DNA from: Wenzhouxiangella sp. | GTDB lineage: Bacteria; Pseudomonadota; Gammaproteobacteria; Xanthomonadales; Wenzhouxiangellaceae | Assembly (NCBI GenBank): GCA_007127425.1 | Contig: SKZJ01000201.1 | Location: 1-5,131, forward strand | DNA: 5,131 nt | Direction of reading: 5' to 3' | Part shown: positions 1 through 5,131 of the stretch, one piece after another | Numbering within the stretch: the first letter of the stretch is position 1 | Layout: the number at the start of each line of letters is the position of its first letter | The notes under the pieces: generated by a model | Seen by the model: the letters and a program-made list of their open reading frames with translations, nothing else | Database searches by the model: none | Told to the model about the DNA's origin: nothing | Program-made: the position numbers and the translations under genes

Positions 1-2
1 GC

Positions 3-674
3 GCACCGGGACTCCTTGCCTGCGGTCGTCCCGGACGGCCGCAGTTGGTCAACCCACGGCGCCTTCCCAAGCGCCGTCTGGGCACCACCGAGGGTCGGAT
101 CGCACTGATCCACGCCGTTGCTCATATTGAGTTCAACGCCATCAACCTGGGGCTGGATGCGGCGTTGCGTTTCGACGGCATGCCGAACGACTACTATCGT
201 GACTGGCTGCGGGTCGCCCATGACGAGGCGCGGCATTTCCGCATGCTGCGCCAGCGGCTGGTCGAACTCGGATCGGACTACGGCGAGCTGGCTGCCCATA
301 ACGGCCTGTGGGACATGGCCGAGAAGACCGCGCATGATTCACTCATTCGCATGGCGCTGGTGCCGCGCGTACTGGAGGCGCGCGGGCTGGACGTGACGCC
401 GGGGATGATCGAACGGCTGCGCCAGGTCGAGGATCGGCGCACGGTCGAGTTGCTGGAAGTCATCCTGGAAGAGGAAGAGGCGCACGTCGCCATCGGCACG
501 CGCTGGTTTCATTTCCTGTGCGAGAAGCGCGGGATGGAGCCGGAGCGAACGTTTGAATCGCTGCTCAAACAGTACTTTGCCGATCAGTTGCGTGGTCCGT
601 TCAACCTGCCGGCCCGCCGGCGCGCAGGTTTCAGTGAACCTGAACTCGAACGTCTGCAGGCGCTGGGGAGTTGA
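3..674 (+). CDS. DUF455 ferritin-like protein, 5'-truncated by the window edge
   Basis: This is the C-terminal 223 codons of a DUF455 (COG2833) protein, a cytoplasmic member of the ferritin-like four-helix family whose biochemical role is not established. The frame stays open to the left edge, and residues before the TTG at 45 (GRPGRPQLVNP) still fit the family. The true start therefore lies upstream, with roughly 50 residues missing if it has the usual length of about 270. Numbering from that TTG, the visible metal-ligand candidates are E29 (HIEFNA), E61-x-x-H64 (DEARH), E111 (VLEARGLDVTP) and E144-x-x-H147 (EEEEAHVAIG). This spacing is typical of di-iron carboxylate proteins. The C-terminal GPFNLPARRRAGFSEPEL segment is also characteristic of the family. 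The gene ends 7 bases before the omega-amidase gene, so the two are probably co-transcribed. The family call is firm; metal binding is inferred, and the substrate is unknown. Confidence 0.9.
   Translation, partial: APGLLACGRPGRPQLVNPRRLPKRRLGTTEGRIALIHAVAHIEFNAINLGLDAALRFDGMPNDYYRDWLRVAHDEARHFRMLRQRLVELGSDYGELAAHNGLWDMAEKTAHDSLIRMALVPRVLEARGLDVTPGMIERLRQVEDRRTVELLEVILEEEEAHVAIGTRWFHFLCEKRGMEPERTFESLLKQYFADQLRGPFNLPARRRAGFSEPELERLQALGS
665..670 (+). promoter_or_regulatory. Probable ribosome binding site for the omega-amidase gene
   Basis: GGGGAG lies inside the last codons of the DUF455 gene, 11 bases before the ATG at 682. The spacing is slightly long, but it is the best purine-rich stretch available. 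It supports starting the amidase at 682 rather than at the open frame further upstream, and it implies translation linked to the preceding gene. Confidence 0.45.
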
Positions 675-681
675 TCCGGGA

Positions 682-1494
682 ATGGTCTCAGCCGACGACA
701 AGCTGGAAGTGGCGCTGGTCCAGGCCGACCTGCGCTGGCAGGATGCCGAGGCCAATCGTCGCCACTTGAGCGAATTGATGGATTGCCAGCCCGGATGCGA
801 TCTCTACGTGCTACCGGAAACATTTACCACCGGCTTTCTCGGTGATGCCGGCCTGGAGGCTGAGGGCATGGACGGCGCATCGGTCGCCTGGATGCACGAC
901 CAGGCCCGAGAACGTGGGGCGGCGATCTGCGGTAGCCTGGTGATCGCCGATGAAATGGGCGTGCGGCGCAATCGTTTCGTTTTCATCTCGCCTGATGGCA
1001 AGCCACGCTGGTACGACAAGCGCCATCGCTTCAGTTTCGGCGGCGAAGACGAGCGCTACGCGGCAGGCAAGGGGCCGGTGGTCGTCGAGTGGCGGGGCTG
1101 GCGCATCGATCTGCAGGTCTGCTACGACCTGCGCTTCCCGGTCTGGTGCCGCAACGATCGCAGCTTCGACATTCAGCTGTTTGTCGCCAACTGGCCGGCC
1201 CCGCGGGTCGAGGCCTGGCAGGCGCTGCTCAAGGCAAGGGCCATCGAGAACCAGGCCTATGTTATCGGCGTCAACCGCAGCGGCGTCGACGGCAACGATA
1301 TCGTCTACCCGGGATGCTCCAGCGCGTGGAGCATGGAAGGGCACCGCATGGTCGAACTGGGGTCGGCCGAGGGTGTCGCGCGCCTCCGCCTGGATCGTCA
1401 GCCGTTGAATGAGTTTCGCAGTCGTTTCCCGTTTCTGGGGGATGCTGACCGATTCATTCTCGATGCTGACCGATTCGTGGACGATGCCGACTGA
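682..1494 (+). CDS. Carbon-nitrogen hydrolase, omega-amidase (YafV/NIT2-like)
   Basis: This is a complete 270-residue cytoplasmic nitrilase-superfamily enzyme. Omega-amidases hydrolyse 2-oxoglutaramate and 2-oxosuccinamate to the 2-oxoacid plus ammonia, removing the products of glutamine or asparagine transamination, including those formed in methionine salvage. The nitrilase residues are all present: E46 (LPETFTTGF), K113 (YDKRH), C147 (QVCYDLRFPVW) and the second glutamate E122 (GGEDERYAAG). The PAPR and KARAIENQAYVIGVNR segments are typical of this subgroup. The ATG at 682 is chosen because the protein then begins just before the first beta strand (LEVALVQADLRW). The frame is open back to 553, but that part overlaps the DUF455 gene. 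The length is a little above the roughly 255 of YafV, and the excess is a C-terminal repeat (DADRFIL then DADRFVD). The 7-base gap to the DUF455 gene suggests an operon. The subfamily is confident; the exact substrate is inferred from family. Confidence 0.93.
   Translation: MVSADDKLEVALVQADLRWQDAEANRRHLSELMDCQPGCDLYVLPETFTTGFLGDAGLEAEGMDGASVAWMHDQARERGAAICGSLVIADEMGVRRNRFVFISPDGKPRWYDKRHRFSFGGEDERYAAGKGPVVVEWRGWRIDLQVCYDLRFPVWCRNDRSFDIQLFVANWPAPRVEAWQALLKARAIENQAYVIGVNRSGVDGNDIVYPGCSSAWSMEGHRMVELGSAEGVARLRLDRQPLNEFRSRFPFLGDADRFILDADRFVDDAD
1441..1476 (+). repeat. Direct repeat (15 bp, 21-bp period) in the amidase C-terminus
   Basis: GATGCTGACCGATTC occurs exactly at 1441-1455 and again at 1462-1476. 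The 21-base period is seven codons, so the reading frame is kept and the protein tail reads DADRFIL-DADRFVD-DAD. Related omega-amidases commonly end soon after the first such unit (FPxLxDADxF). The second copy therefore looks like a short in-frame duplication near the stop codon. Confidence 0.85.
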
Positions 1495-1509
1495 GTAATT
1501 CAGTCGGCA
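1485..1509 (+). terminator. Hairpin across the amidase stop codon, possible weak terminator
   Basis: TGCCGACTGA (1485-1494) and TCAGTCGGCA (1500-1509) are perfect 10-base inverted arms with a 5-base loop, GTAAT. The left arm includes the TGA stop. No T-run follows (the next bases are GGCTCAATCAAGCCC), so this is not a standard intrinsic terminator. It may protect the 3' end of the operon transcript or assist rho-dependent ending. Confidence 0.45.
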
Positions 1510-1535
1510 GGCTCAATCAAGCCCCCGCCGGGACG

Positions 1536-1562
1536 TTCAATGTGGATATAGTCGTCATTGAA
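1536..1562. promoter_or_regulatory. Inverted repeat TTCAATG-N13-CATTGAA, operator-like
   Basis: TTCAATG at 1536-1542 and its exact reverse complement CATTGAA at 1556-1562 are separated by 13 bases. Their centres are 20 bases apart, close to two DNA helical turns, which suits a dimeric regulator binding one face. Two further same-strand copies lie downstream at 1609-1615 and 1772-1778. The function as an operator is inferred; the repeats are directly visible. Confidence 0.4.
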
Positions 1563-1608
1563 GGTTGACTGCACCCGTCCGTCTGTGGTTTTATTGCTTT
1601 AACGGAAA

Positions 1609-1615
1609 TTCAATG
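1609..1615 (+). repeat. Third TTCAATG copy
   Basis: TTCAATGA starts here within an AT-rich stretch (GGAAATTCAATGATTTTGG). It shares the eighth base A with the copy at 1772 and with the minus-strand copy at 1555-1562. Confidence 0.5.
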
Positions 1616-1626
1616 ATTTTGGAAAA

Positions 1627-1645
1627 GACACTTGCCTGAAGTGTC
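1627..1645. promoter_or_regulatory. Perfect 7-bp inverted repeat in the leader
   Basis: GACACTT (1627-1633) and AAGTGTC (1639-1645) flank a 5-base GCCTG spacer. It could be a transcription-factor site or a small RNA hairpin in the 5' leader. No T-run follows, so it is not a terminator. Confidence 0.35.
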
Positions 1646-1746
1646 GGATTGAAGCAGCGGAGTAGTCGGTCGGGAGGTTTATCGACTCTGTTTTGTTCGG
1701 GATGATGCCGCTGCCATAACGATCTGCGCCAGGGTACCGAGGGTCA

Positions 1747-1760
1747 GGGGGTCCCCCCCC
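1747..1760 (+). repeat. G5-T-C8 homopolymer tract
   Basis: Five G (1747-1751), one T, then eight C (1753-1760) lie about 90 bases before the receptor start codon. Homopolymer runs of this length can slip during replication. Here the tract is non-coding, so any effect would be on promoter spacing or leader structure. It is also a place where sequencing errors in length are common. Confidence 0.6.
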
Positions 1761-1771
1761 ACCAATCCATT

Positions 1772-1778
1772 TTCAATG
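1772..1778 (+). repeat. Fourth TTCAATG copy
   Basis: TTCAATGAC lies 72 bases before the receptor start codon. It matches the minus-strand copy at 1554-1562 over nine bases (TTCAATGAC). Confidence 0.5.
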
Positions 1779-1837
1779 ACTTGCAGCGCCAGACCCGCTG
1801 GGCGTAGCGTTGCGAGTCGCACTACACAATGACAATT

Positions 1838-1843
1838 GGGAGG
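1838..1843 (+). promoter_or_regulatory. Ribosome binding site that fixes the receptor start
   Basis: GGGAGG sits 6 bases before the ATG at 1850. An in-frame ATG at 1829 would place this motif inside the coding region and add seven residues ahead of a normal signal peptide, so 1850 is the preferred start. Confidence 0.8.
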
Positions 1844-1849
1844 TTGACG

Positions 1850-4800
1850 ATGAAGAGCAAGTGGAGCAGGAACCTGCTGTATTCGGCCGTGGTGGCCGGA
1901 TTGAGCATGGCCGGCCTGACAGCAATGCCCGTATGGGCACAAGACGACCCCGAGGATGAGGTCACTGAGGCTGAACAGCCAGCCGAACTGGATCGAATCC
2001 AGGTCACCGGCTCGCGTATCGAGCGCCCGGGCGTGGATACCTTCTACCCGGCCATTTCGGTCGATGCCCAGCTTTTCGACGACGCGGCCCTGGTCAACGT
2101 GGCCGATGCACTGAACCAGGTTCCGAGCTTCGGCGCCGGCGTCACCCCGTCCGGTCCGCAGGGCGGCTTCAGCACCGGTCAGAACTTCGTCAACTTCCTG
2201 GGTCTGGGCACCCAGCGCACGCTGACCCTGGTCAACGGGCGTCGTTTCGTGTCGTCGAACACACCCATCCTGTTTGGCTCCAGTGGTGGTCTGCAGGTCG
2301 ACTTCAACGTCATTCCGCTGGCGCTGGTCGATCGCGTCGAGACCATCGGTGTCGGCGGTGCTCCGATTTACGGCTCGGACGCCATTGCCGGCACGGTCAA
2401 CGTCATTACCCGGCGTGACTACGAAGGAATGGAAGCCCTGTATCGCTTCGGCATGACCGAGGAAAGCGACAACAAGTTCCACAACGCCATGATGGTCGGC
2501 GGCGTCAACTTCGGCGACGGGCGTGGCAACGTCTATGCCTCGGCCGAATACACCTGGCAGGACCCGCTCGAAGGCACGGCACGGCCCAACGTACGCGACA
2601 ACTCGGCCTTCGCGGCCGACGAAGACGGCATTCGCCGCATCTATCGCGACCGGCGCATCAACATCTTCACACACGGTGGCCTGATCTCGCCGGGCGTCGT
2701 CACCATCCCGTCATTCGGTATCGGTGCGCTTCCCGATGGCACCTTCTACCAGTTCGACGAGAACTCCAACCTGGTGCCGTTCACGCCGGGTCAGCCGCGC
2801 CCCGGTTCGGCCTTCTTCGCCACCGGCGGCGACGGTCCGACCTTCTTCGACGAGGTCGAACAGATCAACACCGATCTCGATCGCGGCGTATTCTCCTCGG
2901 GCGTAACCTACGAGTTCGACAACGATGTCCGCTTCACCTCGGACTTCATGTTTGCCCAGACCAACGCCACCGAGCTGGTCAACCAGGGTGGCTTCCAGAC
3001 CTTCGCCTTCGGTAATCCGGGCGATGAGAGCGGACCGATCGTCTTCGAGGCCGATCATCCCTTCCTGCCGCAGCAGGCCCGGGACGTGCTGGCGGAAAAC
3101 GAGCTGGATTTCTTCGTCCTCAGCCGCTTCAACAACGACATCATTGATTCTTCGATCAATCAGAAGATCAACCTGTACCGCTGGACCGGCGGTCTGGATG
3201 GCGAGTTCTTCGTCGGTGATCGCCGTTTCCACTGGGATGCGCATTTCGTCTACGGCAAGTCCGACATCCAGTCGCGTCGCGAAGGCATCATCAACGAACG
3301 CTTCTTCAACGCCATTCGCGTGCGGCAGTTGACCGAAGCGGACCTGGCCGAGGTTTCCGAGGCTGACATCCTGCAGTTCTCCGGTACGCCGAGAGCGGGT
3401 GTGGGTGACCTGGTGTGTGAAGCGGCCTACGAGGCGGCAGTTTCTGGCGTCTCCGATGAAAGGGCACCGTTCGTGACCGGCTGTGTGCCGCTCAACCTGT
3501 TTGGTGAAGGTGTGCGCAGCCCGGCCGCTCGCGACTGGGTGACCGGCAACCTGACCAACCAGTCCGACATTCGCCAGGCGGTCGGCAACTTCAGCGTCGG
3601 TGGTGAATTGTTCGAACTGCCGGGGGGTGCATTTGCCTTTGCTGCCGGCTTCGAACGTCGCGCGGAAGAAGGCAACTTCATCCCGGATGCGGCCAGCAAA
3701 ATCGGTCTGTCGCGCTCGGCGGCGTTCCCGCCCACCGGCGGTCGCTACACCACCGAAGAGTTCTTCGGTGAGTTCAGCGCACCGGTCGTGTCTCCGGACA
3801 TGGAAATTCCGTTCGTGAACATGCTGGAGATCAACGGTGCCTACCGCCATATCGATAACTCGCTGGCCGGTAAGGACGACGTCTGGACGCTGGGTGGCCG
3901 CTGGTCGCCTGTCCACGGCTTCACTCTCCGCGGCAACTACACCGAGTCGGTGCGGGCACCGGCCATTGTCGAGATGTTCACGCCCCAGACCCAGGTCTTC
4001 AGCTTCGCCAATGACCCGTGTGACGCCCGGTTCGTGGACTCCGGCCCGGTGCCGGACACGCGTCGTGCCAACTGTGAGGCGGATCCGAACCTGCCGGTGT
4101 CTCCCGATGACTTCACCTCGAACATCGTCAATGCTACCGGCGTCGGCGCATCGGGCGGCAACCCCAACCTGGCCAACGAAAAGGCGGAAGCCTGGGCCCT
4201 CGGTTTCACCTACGAGCCGGAGTTCCTGGAAAACTTCCTGCTGACCGTGGACTGGCTGGATGTCGCGCTTGACGACGCCATCGTCAGCTTGGGCCTGACC
4301 GACCTGATGGTCGCCTGTTACGACTCCGATAACTTCCCGAATGTCGATGCCTGTGATGCCTTCATGCGCGACGAGGAAGGACAGATCGCGGACTTCCTGA
4401 CCGGGTTTACCAATGCTTCAACGCTGAATACCAGCCGCATGGAGATTGGTGCCAACTATCGGTGGGACTGGGATCAAGTGGGTACCTTCAACCACCGTGC
4501 GCAGGTGTCATACGCCAATTCCCGCAAGATCTCGGTGACCGGTGAAGAAGCCAGCGAAACCGTCGGCGGCTGGACCTATCCCAAGTGGGCCGGCACCTTT
4601 GATACCACCTATGTCAGAGGCAACCACCGCGTCTTCTGGAGAACGCTGTGGCAGGAAGCGGCGAAGCTGTCGGTCAGCGGCGACTTCGAGTACGAGCGTG
4701 ATGACGGTGAGCTGATTACCCGTACCCGGTGGCGTCACCTGCACAACGTGTCGTATTCCTACCTGCTGCCGCAGCTTGGCAACTGGGCTCCGGAGCAAAC

Positions 4801-4930
4801 CCGTATCCAGTTCAACATCGACAACCTGTTTGACCGCCAGCCCGATACGGTCGAACGTGCCGCATTCCATTACGGCTTCTCGGAGCTGCTGGGACGTCGG
4901 TATACGCTGTCGGTGCGTGCGGTCTTCTGA
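1850..4930 (+). CDS. TonB-dependent outer-membrane receptor
   Basis: This complete 1026-residue receptor should import a scarce substrate across the outer membrane using TonB-ExbB-ExbD energy. Residues 1-30 form a signal peptide (MKSKWSRN, hydrophobic core, cleavage after PVWA). An acidic linker follows, then a TonB-box-like DRIQVTGSRI at 48-57. The plug spans about 60-190, with LTLVNGRRF (126-133) and VDRVETIGVGGAPIYGSDAIAG (160-181) as hallmarks. The rest is the beta-barrel, with GCVPLNLFG (544-552), RAPAIVEMF (702-710), GGNPNLANEKAEAW (769-782) and NLFDRQP (992-998). It ends in a terminal phenylalanine, as expected for BAM-assembled proteins. Paired cysteines (523/545, 724/742, 823/835) probably form disulphides in surface loops. 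It is at the long end for the family and matches the style abundant in Xanthomonadales and Caulobacter. Tandem stops TGA-TAA close it. No neighbour indicates the ligand, so substrate is left open. Confidence 0.96.
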   Translation: MKSKWSRNLLYSAVVAGLSMAGLTAMPVWAQDDPEDEVTEAEQPAELDRIQVTGSRIERPGVDTFYPAISVDAQLFDDAALVNVADALNQVPSFGAGVTPSGPQGGFSTGQNFVNFLGLGTQRTLTLVNGRRFVSSNTPILFGSSGGLQVDFNVIPLALVDRVETIGVGGAPIYGSDAIAGTVNVITRRDYEGMEALYRFGMTEESDNKFHNAMMVGGVNFGDGRGNVYASAEYTWQDPLEGTARPNVRDNSAFAADEDGIRRIYRDRRINIFTHGGLISPGVVTIPSFGIGALPDGTFYQFDENSNLVPFTPGQPRPGSAFFATGGDGPTFFDEVEQINTDLDRGVFSSGVTYEFDNDVRFTSDFMFAQTNATELVNQGGFQTFAFGNPGDESGPIVFEADHPFLPQQARDVLAENELDFFVLSRFNNDIIDSSINQKINLYRWTGGLDGEFFVGDRRFHWDAHFVYGKSDIQSRREGIINERFFNAIRVRQLTEADLAEVSEADILQFSGTPRAGVGDLVCEAAYEAAVSGVSDERAPFVTGCVPLNLFGEGVRSPAARDWVTGNLTNQSDIRQAVGNFSVGGELFELPGGAFAFAAGFERRAEEGNFIPDAASKIGLSRSAAFPPTGGRYTTEEFFGEFSAPVVSPDMEIPFVNMLEINGAYRHIDNSLAGKDDVWTLGGRWSPVHGFTLRGNYTESVRAPAIVEMFTPQTQVFSFANDPCDARFVDSGPVPDTRRANCEADPNLPVSPDDFTSNIVNATGVGASGGNPNLANEKAEAWALGFTYEPEFLENFLLTVDWLDVALDDAIVSLGLTDLMVACYDSDNFPNVDACDAFMRDEEGQIADFLTGFTNASTLNTSRMEIGANYRWDWDQVGTFNHRAQVSYANSRKISVTGEEASETVGGWTYPKWAGTFDTTYVRGNHRVFWRTLWQEAAKLSVSGDFEYERDDGELITRTRWRHLHNVSYSYLLPQLGNWAPEQTRIQFNIDNLFDRQPDTVERAAFHYGFSELLGRRYTLSVRAVF

Positions 4931-4961
4931 TAAACCAACGACAAGGCTCTCCTGACCTTGA

Positions 4962-4976
4962 TTGGTCGATGACCAA
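4962..4976. repeat. Short palindrome TTGGTC-GAT-GACCAA
   Basis: Perfect 6-base arms around a 3-base spacer lie directly before the terminator hairpin. It could be an extra stem on the transcript or a protein-binding site near the possible element end. Function cannot be told from sequence. Confidence 0.4.
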
Positions 4977-4979
4977 ATT

Positions 4980-5010
4980 GGCCCGCTACCTCCGGTAGCG
5001 GGCCTTTTTT
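4980..5010 (+). terminator. Strong rho-independent terminator
   Basis: GGCCCGCTACC (4980-4990) pairs perfectly with GGTAGCGGGCC (4994-5004) across a TCC loop, giving an 11-base GC-rich stem followed at once by six T. It terminates plus-strand transcripts coming from the receptor gene. On the minus strand the hairpin is followed by AATTTGG, which is a poorer U-tract, so it may only partly stop the transposase transcript. Confidence 0.93.
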
Positions 5011-5014
5011 AGGT

Positions 5015-5131
5015 TCATCGCGCATTACCGGGGAAGGCGGCCCGGATCTTGAGGAAGAAGTATTCCTGGTCACGGTAGCCGTAGGCCCTGCGCTTGATGA
5101 CCTTGATCGTGTTGTTGATGCCTTCGACAAC
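5015..5131 (-). CDS. ISL3-family transposase, C-terminal fragment cut by the window edge
   Basis: Reading the minus strand from the right edge gives 38 residues ending at TGA (5015-5017). The segment contains VVEGINNTIKVIKRRAYGYR and then LKIRAAFPGNAR, the typical C-terminal signature of ISL3 (IS204/IS1001/IS1096/IS1165) DDE transposases. The glutamate of EGINN is the likely third catalytic acid, with a lysine seven residues later as in many DDE enzymes. The start and the first two aspartates lie beyond the window, so whether the gene is intact cannot be judged. It faces the receptor gene, with the terminator between them. The stop falls just 4 bases from the T-run of that terminator. Confidence 0.85.
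   Translation of the reverse strand, partial: VVEGINNTIKVIKRRAYGYRDQEYFFLKIRAAFPGNAR

Larger units (their letters stand above)
1495..1849. other. Intergenic leader of the receptor gene, about 355 bases
   Basis: No convincing gene is seen on either strand. The first part (about 1536-1650) is more AT-rich than the flanking genes, as expected of a regulatory region. It holds four TTCAATG copies (1536, 1556 on the minus strand, 1609, 1772), an inverted repeat GACACTT/AAGTGTC at 1627-1645, a G5-T-C8 tract at 1747-1760 and a good ribosome binding site at 1838. The receptor promoter should lie here. The best -35-like match is TTGACT at 1565-1570, but no good -10 hexamer sits at the right distance, so I do not call a promoter. 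Confidence 0.6.
4945..5131 (-). mobile_element. Possible end of an ISL3-type insertion sequence, continuing past the window
   Basis: A transposase C-terminus is read leftward from the window edge to 5015. Beyond its stop, the plus strand at 4945 begins GGCTCTCCTGACC. This resembles the GG(C/T)TCTT-type ends I recall for ISL3-family elements, and it is placed 70 bases outside the stop codon. If it is the element end, insertion was 14 bases after the receptor stop and the adjacent AACGACAA (4937-4944) would be the 8-base target copy. The other end is outside the window, so the boundary is inferred. Confidence 0.4.

Noticed and set aside
45..47. TTG as the start of the DUF455 gene
   Set aside because: The frame stays open to the left edge, and the residues before it still match the family, so the start is outside the window.
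553..681. N-terminal extension of the omega-amidase
   Set aside because: It overlaps the conserved C-terminus of DUF455 in another frame, and its residues do not resemble nitrilases. The ATG at 682 gives a normal N-terminus.
811..1344. Minus-strand open frame opposite the omega-amidase
   Set aside because: It is fully antisense to a gene with intact catalytic motifs, and its translation resembles no known family.
1565..1595. Sigma-70 promoter with TTGACT as -35
   Set aside because: At 16-19 base spacing the -10 candidates (such as TTTTAT) lack the key second-position A, so the match is too weak to annotate.
1829..1831. Upstream in-frame ATG for the receptor
   Set aside because: The ribosome binding site at 1838-1843 lies downstream of it, and the ATG at 1850 gives a clean signal peptide.
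1679..2674. Long minus-strand open frame of 331 codons opposite the receptor
   Set aside because: It lies almost wholly antisense to conserved plug sequence and shows no recognisable domain. It is explained by codon bias in GC-rich DNA.
2711..3916. Long minus-strand open frame of 401 codons opposite the receptor
   Set aside because: It is antisense to the barrel, with no recognisable family and no clear ribosome binding site identified, so it is a shadow of the real gene.
4870..5130. Minus-strand open frame across the terminator and the receptor 3' end
   Set aside because: It runs through the terminator hairpin and overlaps the transposase fragment in a different frame. The transposase frame is the one with family motifs.
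1..5131. CRISPR array, tRNA or rRNA genes
   Set aside because: No regularly spaced repeat array, tRNA cloverleaf or rRNA signature sequence was seen on reading the window.

Overview
The window looks like chromosomal DNA from a GC-rich gammaproteobacterium. The best guess is a Xanthomonadales- or Wenzhouxiangella-like lineage, because the omega-amidase and the TonB-dependent receptor have the sequence style common there. That placement is inference from memory of the families, not from a search.

Layout, left to right. (1) Positions 1-674 (+) hold the 3' part of a DUF455 gene, encoding a ferritin-like protein with a probable di-metal carboxylate site. The gene begins before the window. (2) Seven bases later, 682-1494 (+) is a complete carbon-nitrogen hydrolase gene of the omega-amidase (YafV/NIT2-like) type. 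Its E-K-C catalytic residues are intact, and its C-terminus carries a short duplicated tail. The two genes are probably co-transcribed. (3) Positions 1495-1849 are a non-coding leader of about 355 bases. It contains four copies of the heptamer TTCAATG (two of them as an inverted pair), a second inverted repeat and a run of eight C. (4) Positions 1850-4930 (+) hold a complete, large TonB-dependent outer-membrane receptor gene (1026 aa) with signal peptide, plug and beta-barrel. (5) Positions 4931-5014 contain a strong rho-independent terminator. (6) Positions 5015-5131 (-) hold the C-terminal 38 codons of an ISL3-type transposase running off the right edge. A GGCTCT sequence at 4945, 14 bases past the receptor stop, may be the end of that insertion sequence.

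How the parts relate: the DUF455 protein and the omega-amidase form a small cytoplasmic metabolic or redox pair of unknown joint purpose. The receptor is a separate unit with its own leader, and nothing beside it (no FecR, sigma factor, TonB/ExbBD or periplasmic enzyme) reveals its substrate. The transposase is a mobile-element neighbour.

I do not see a clearly new biological system here. The most useful leads are the repeated TTCAATG motif upstream of the receptor, the possible insertion-sequence boundary just after it, the uncharacterised DUF455/omega-amidase pairing and the duplicated tail of the amidase.
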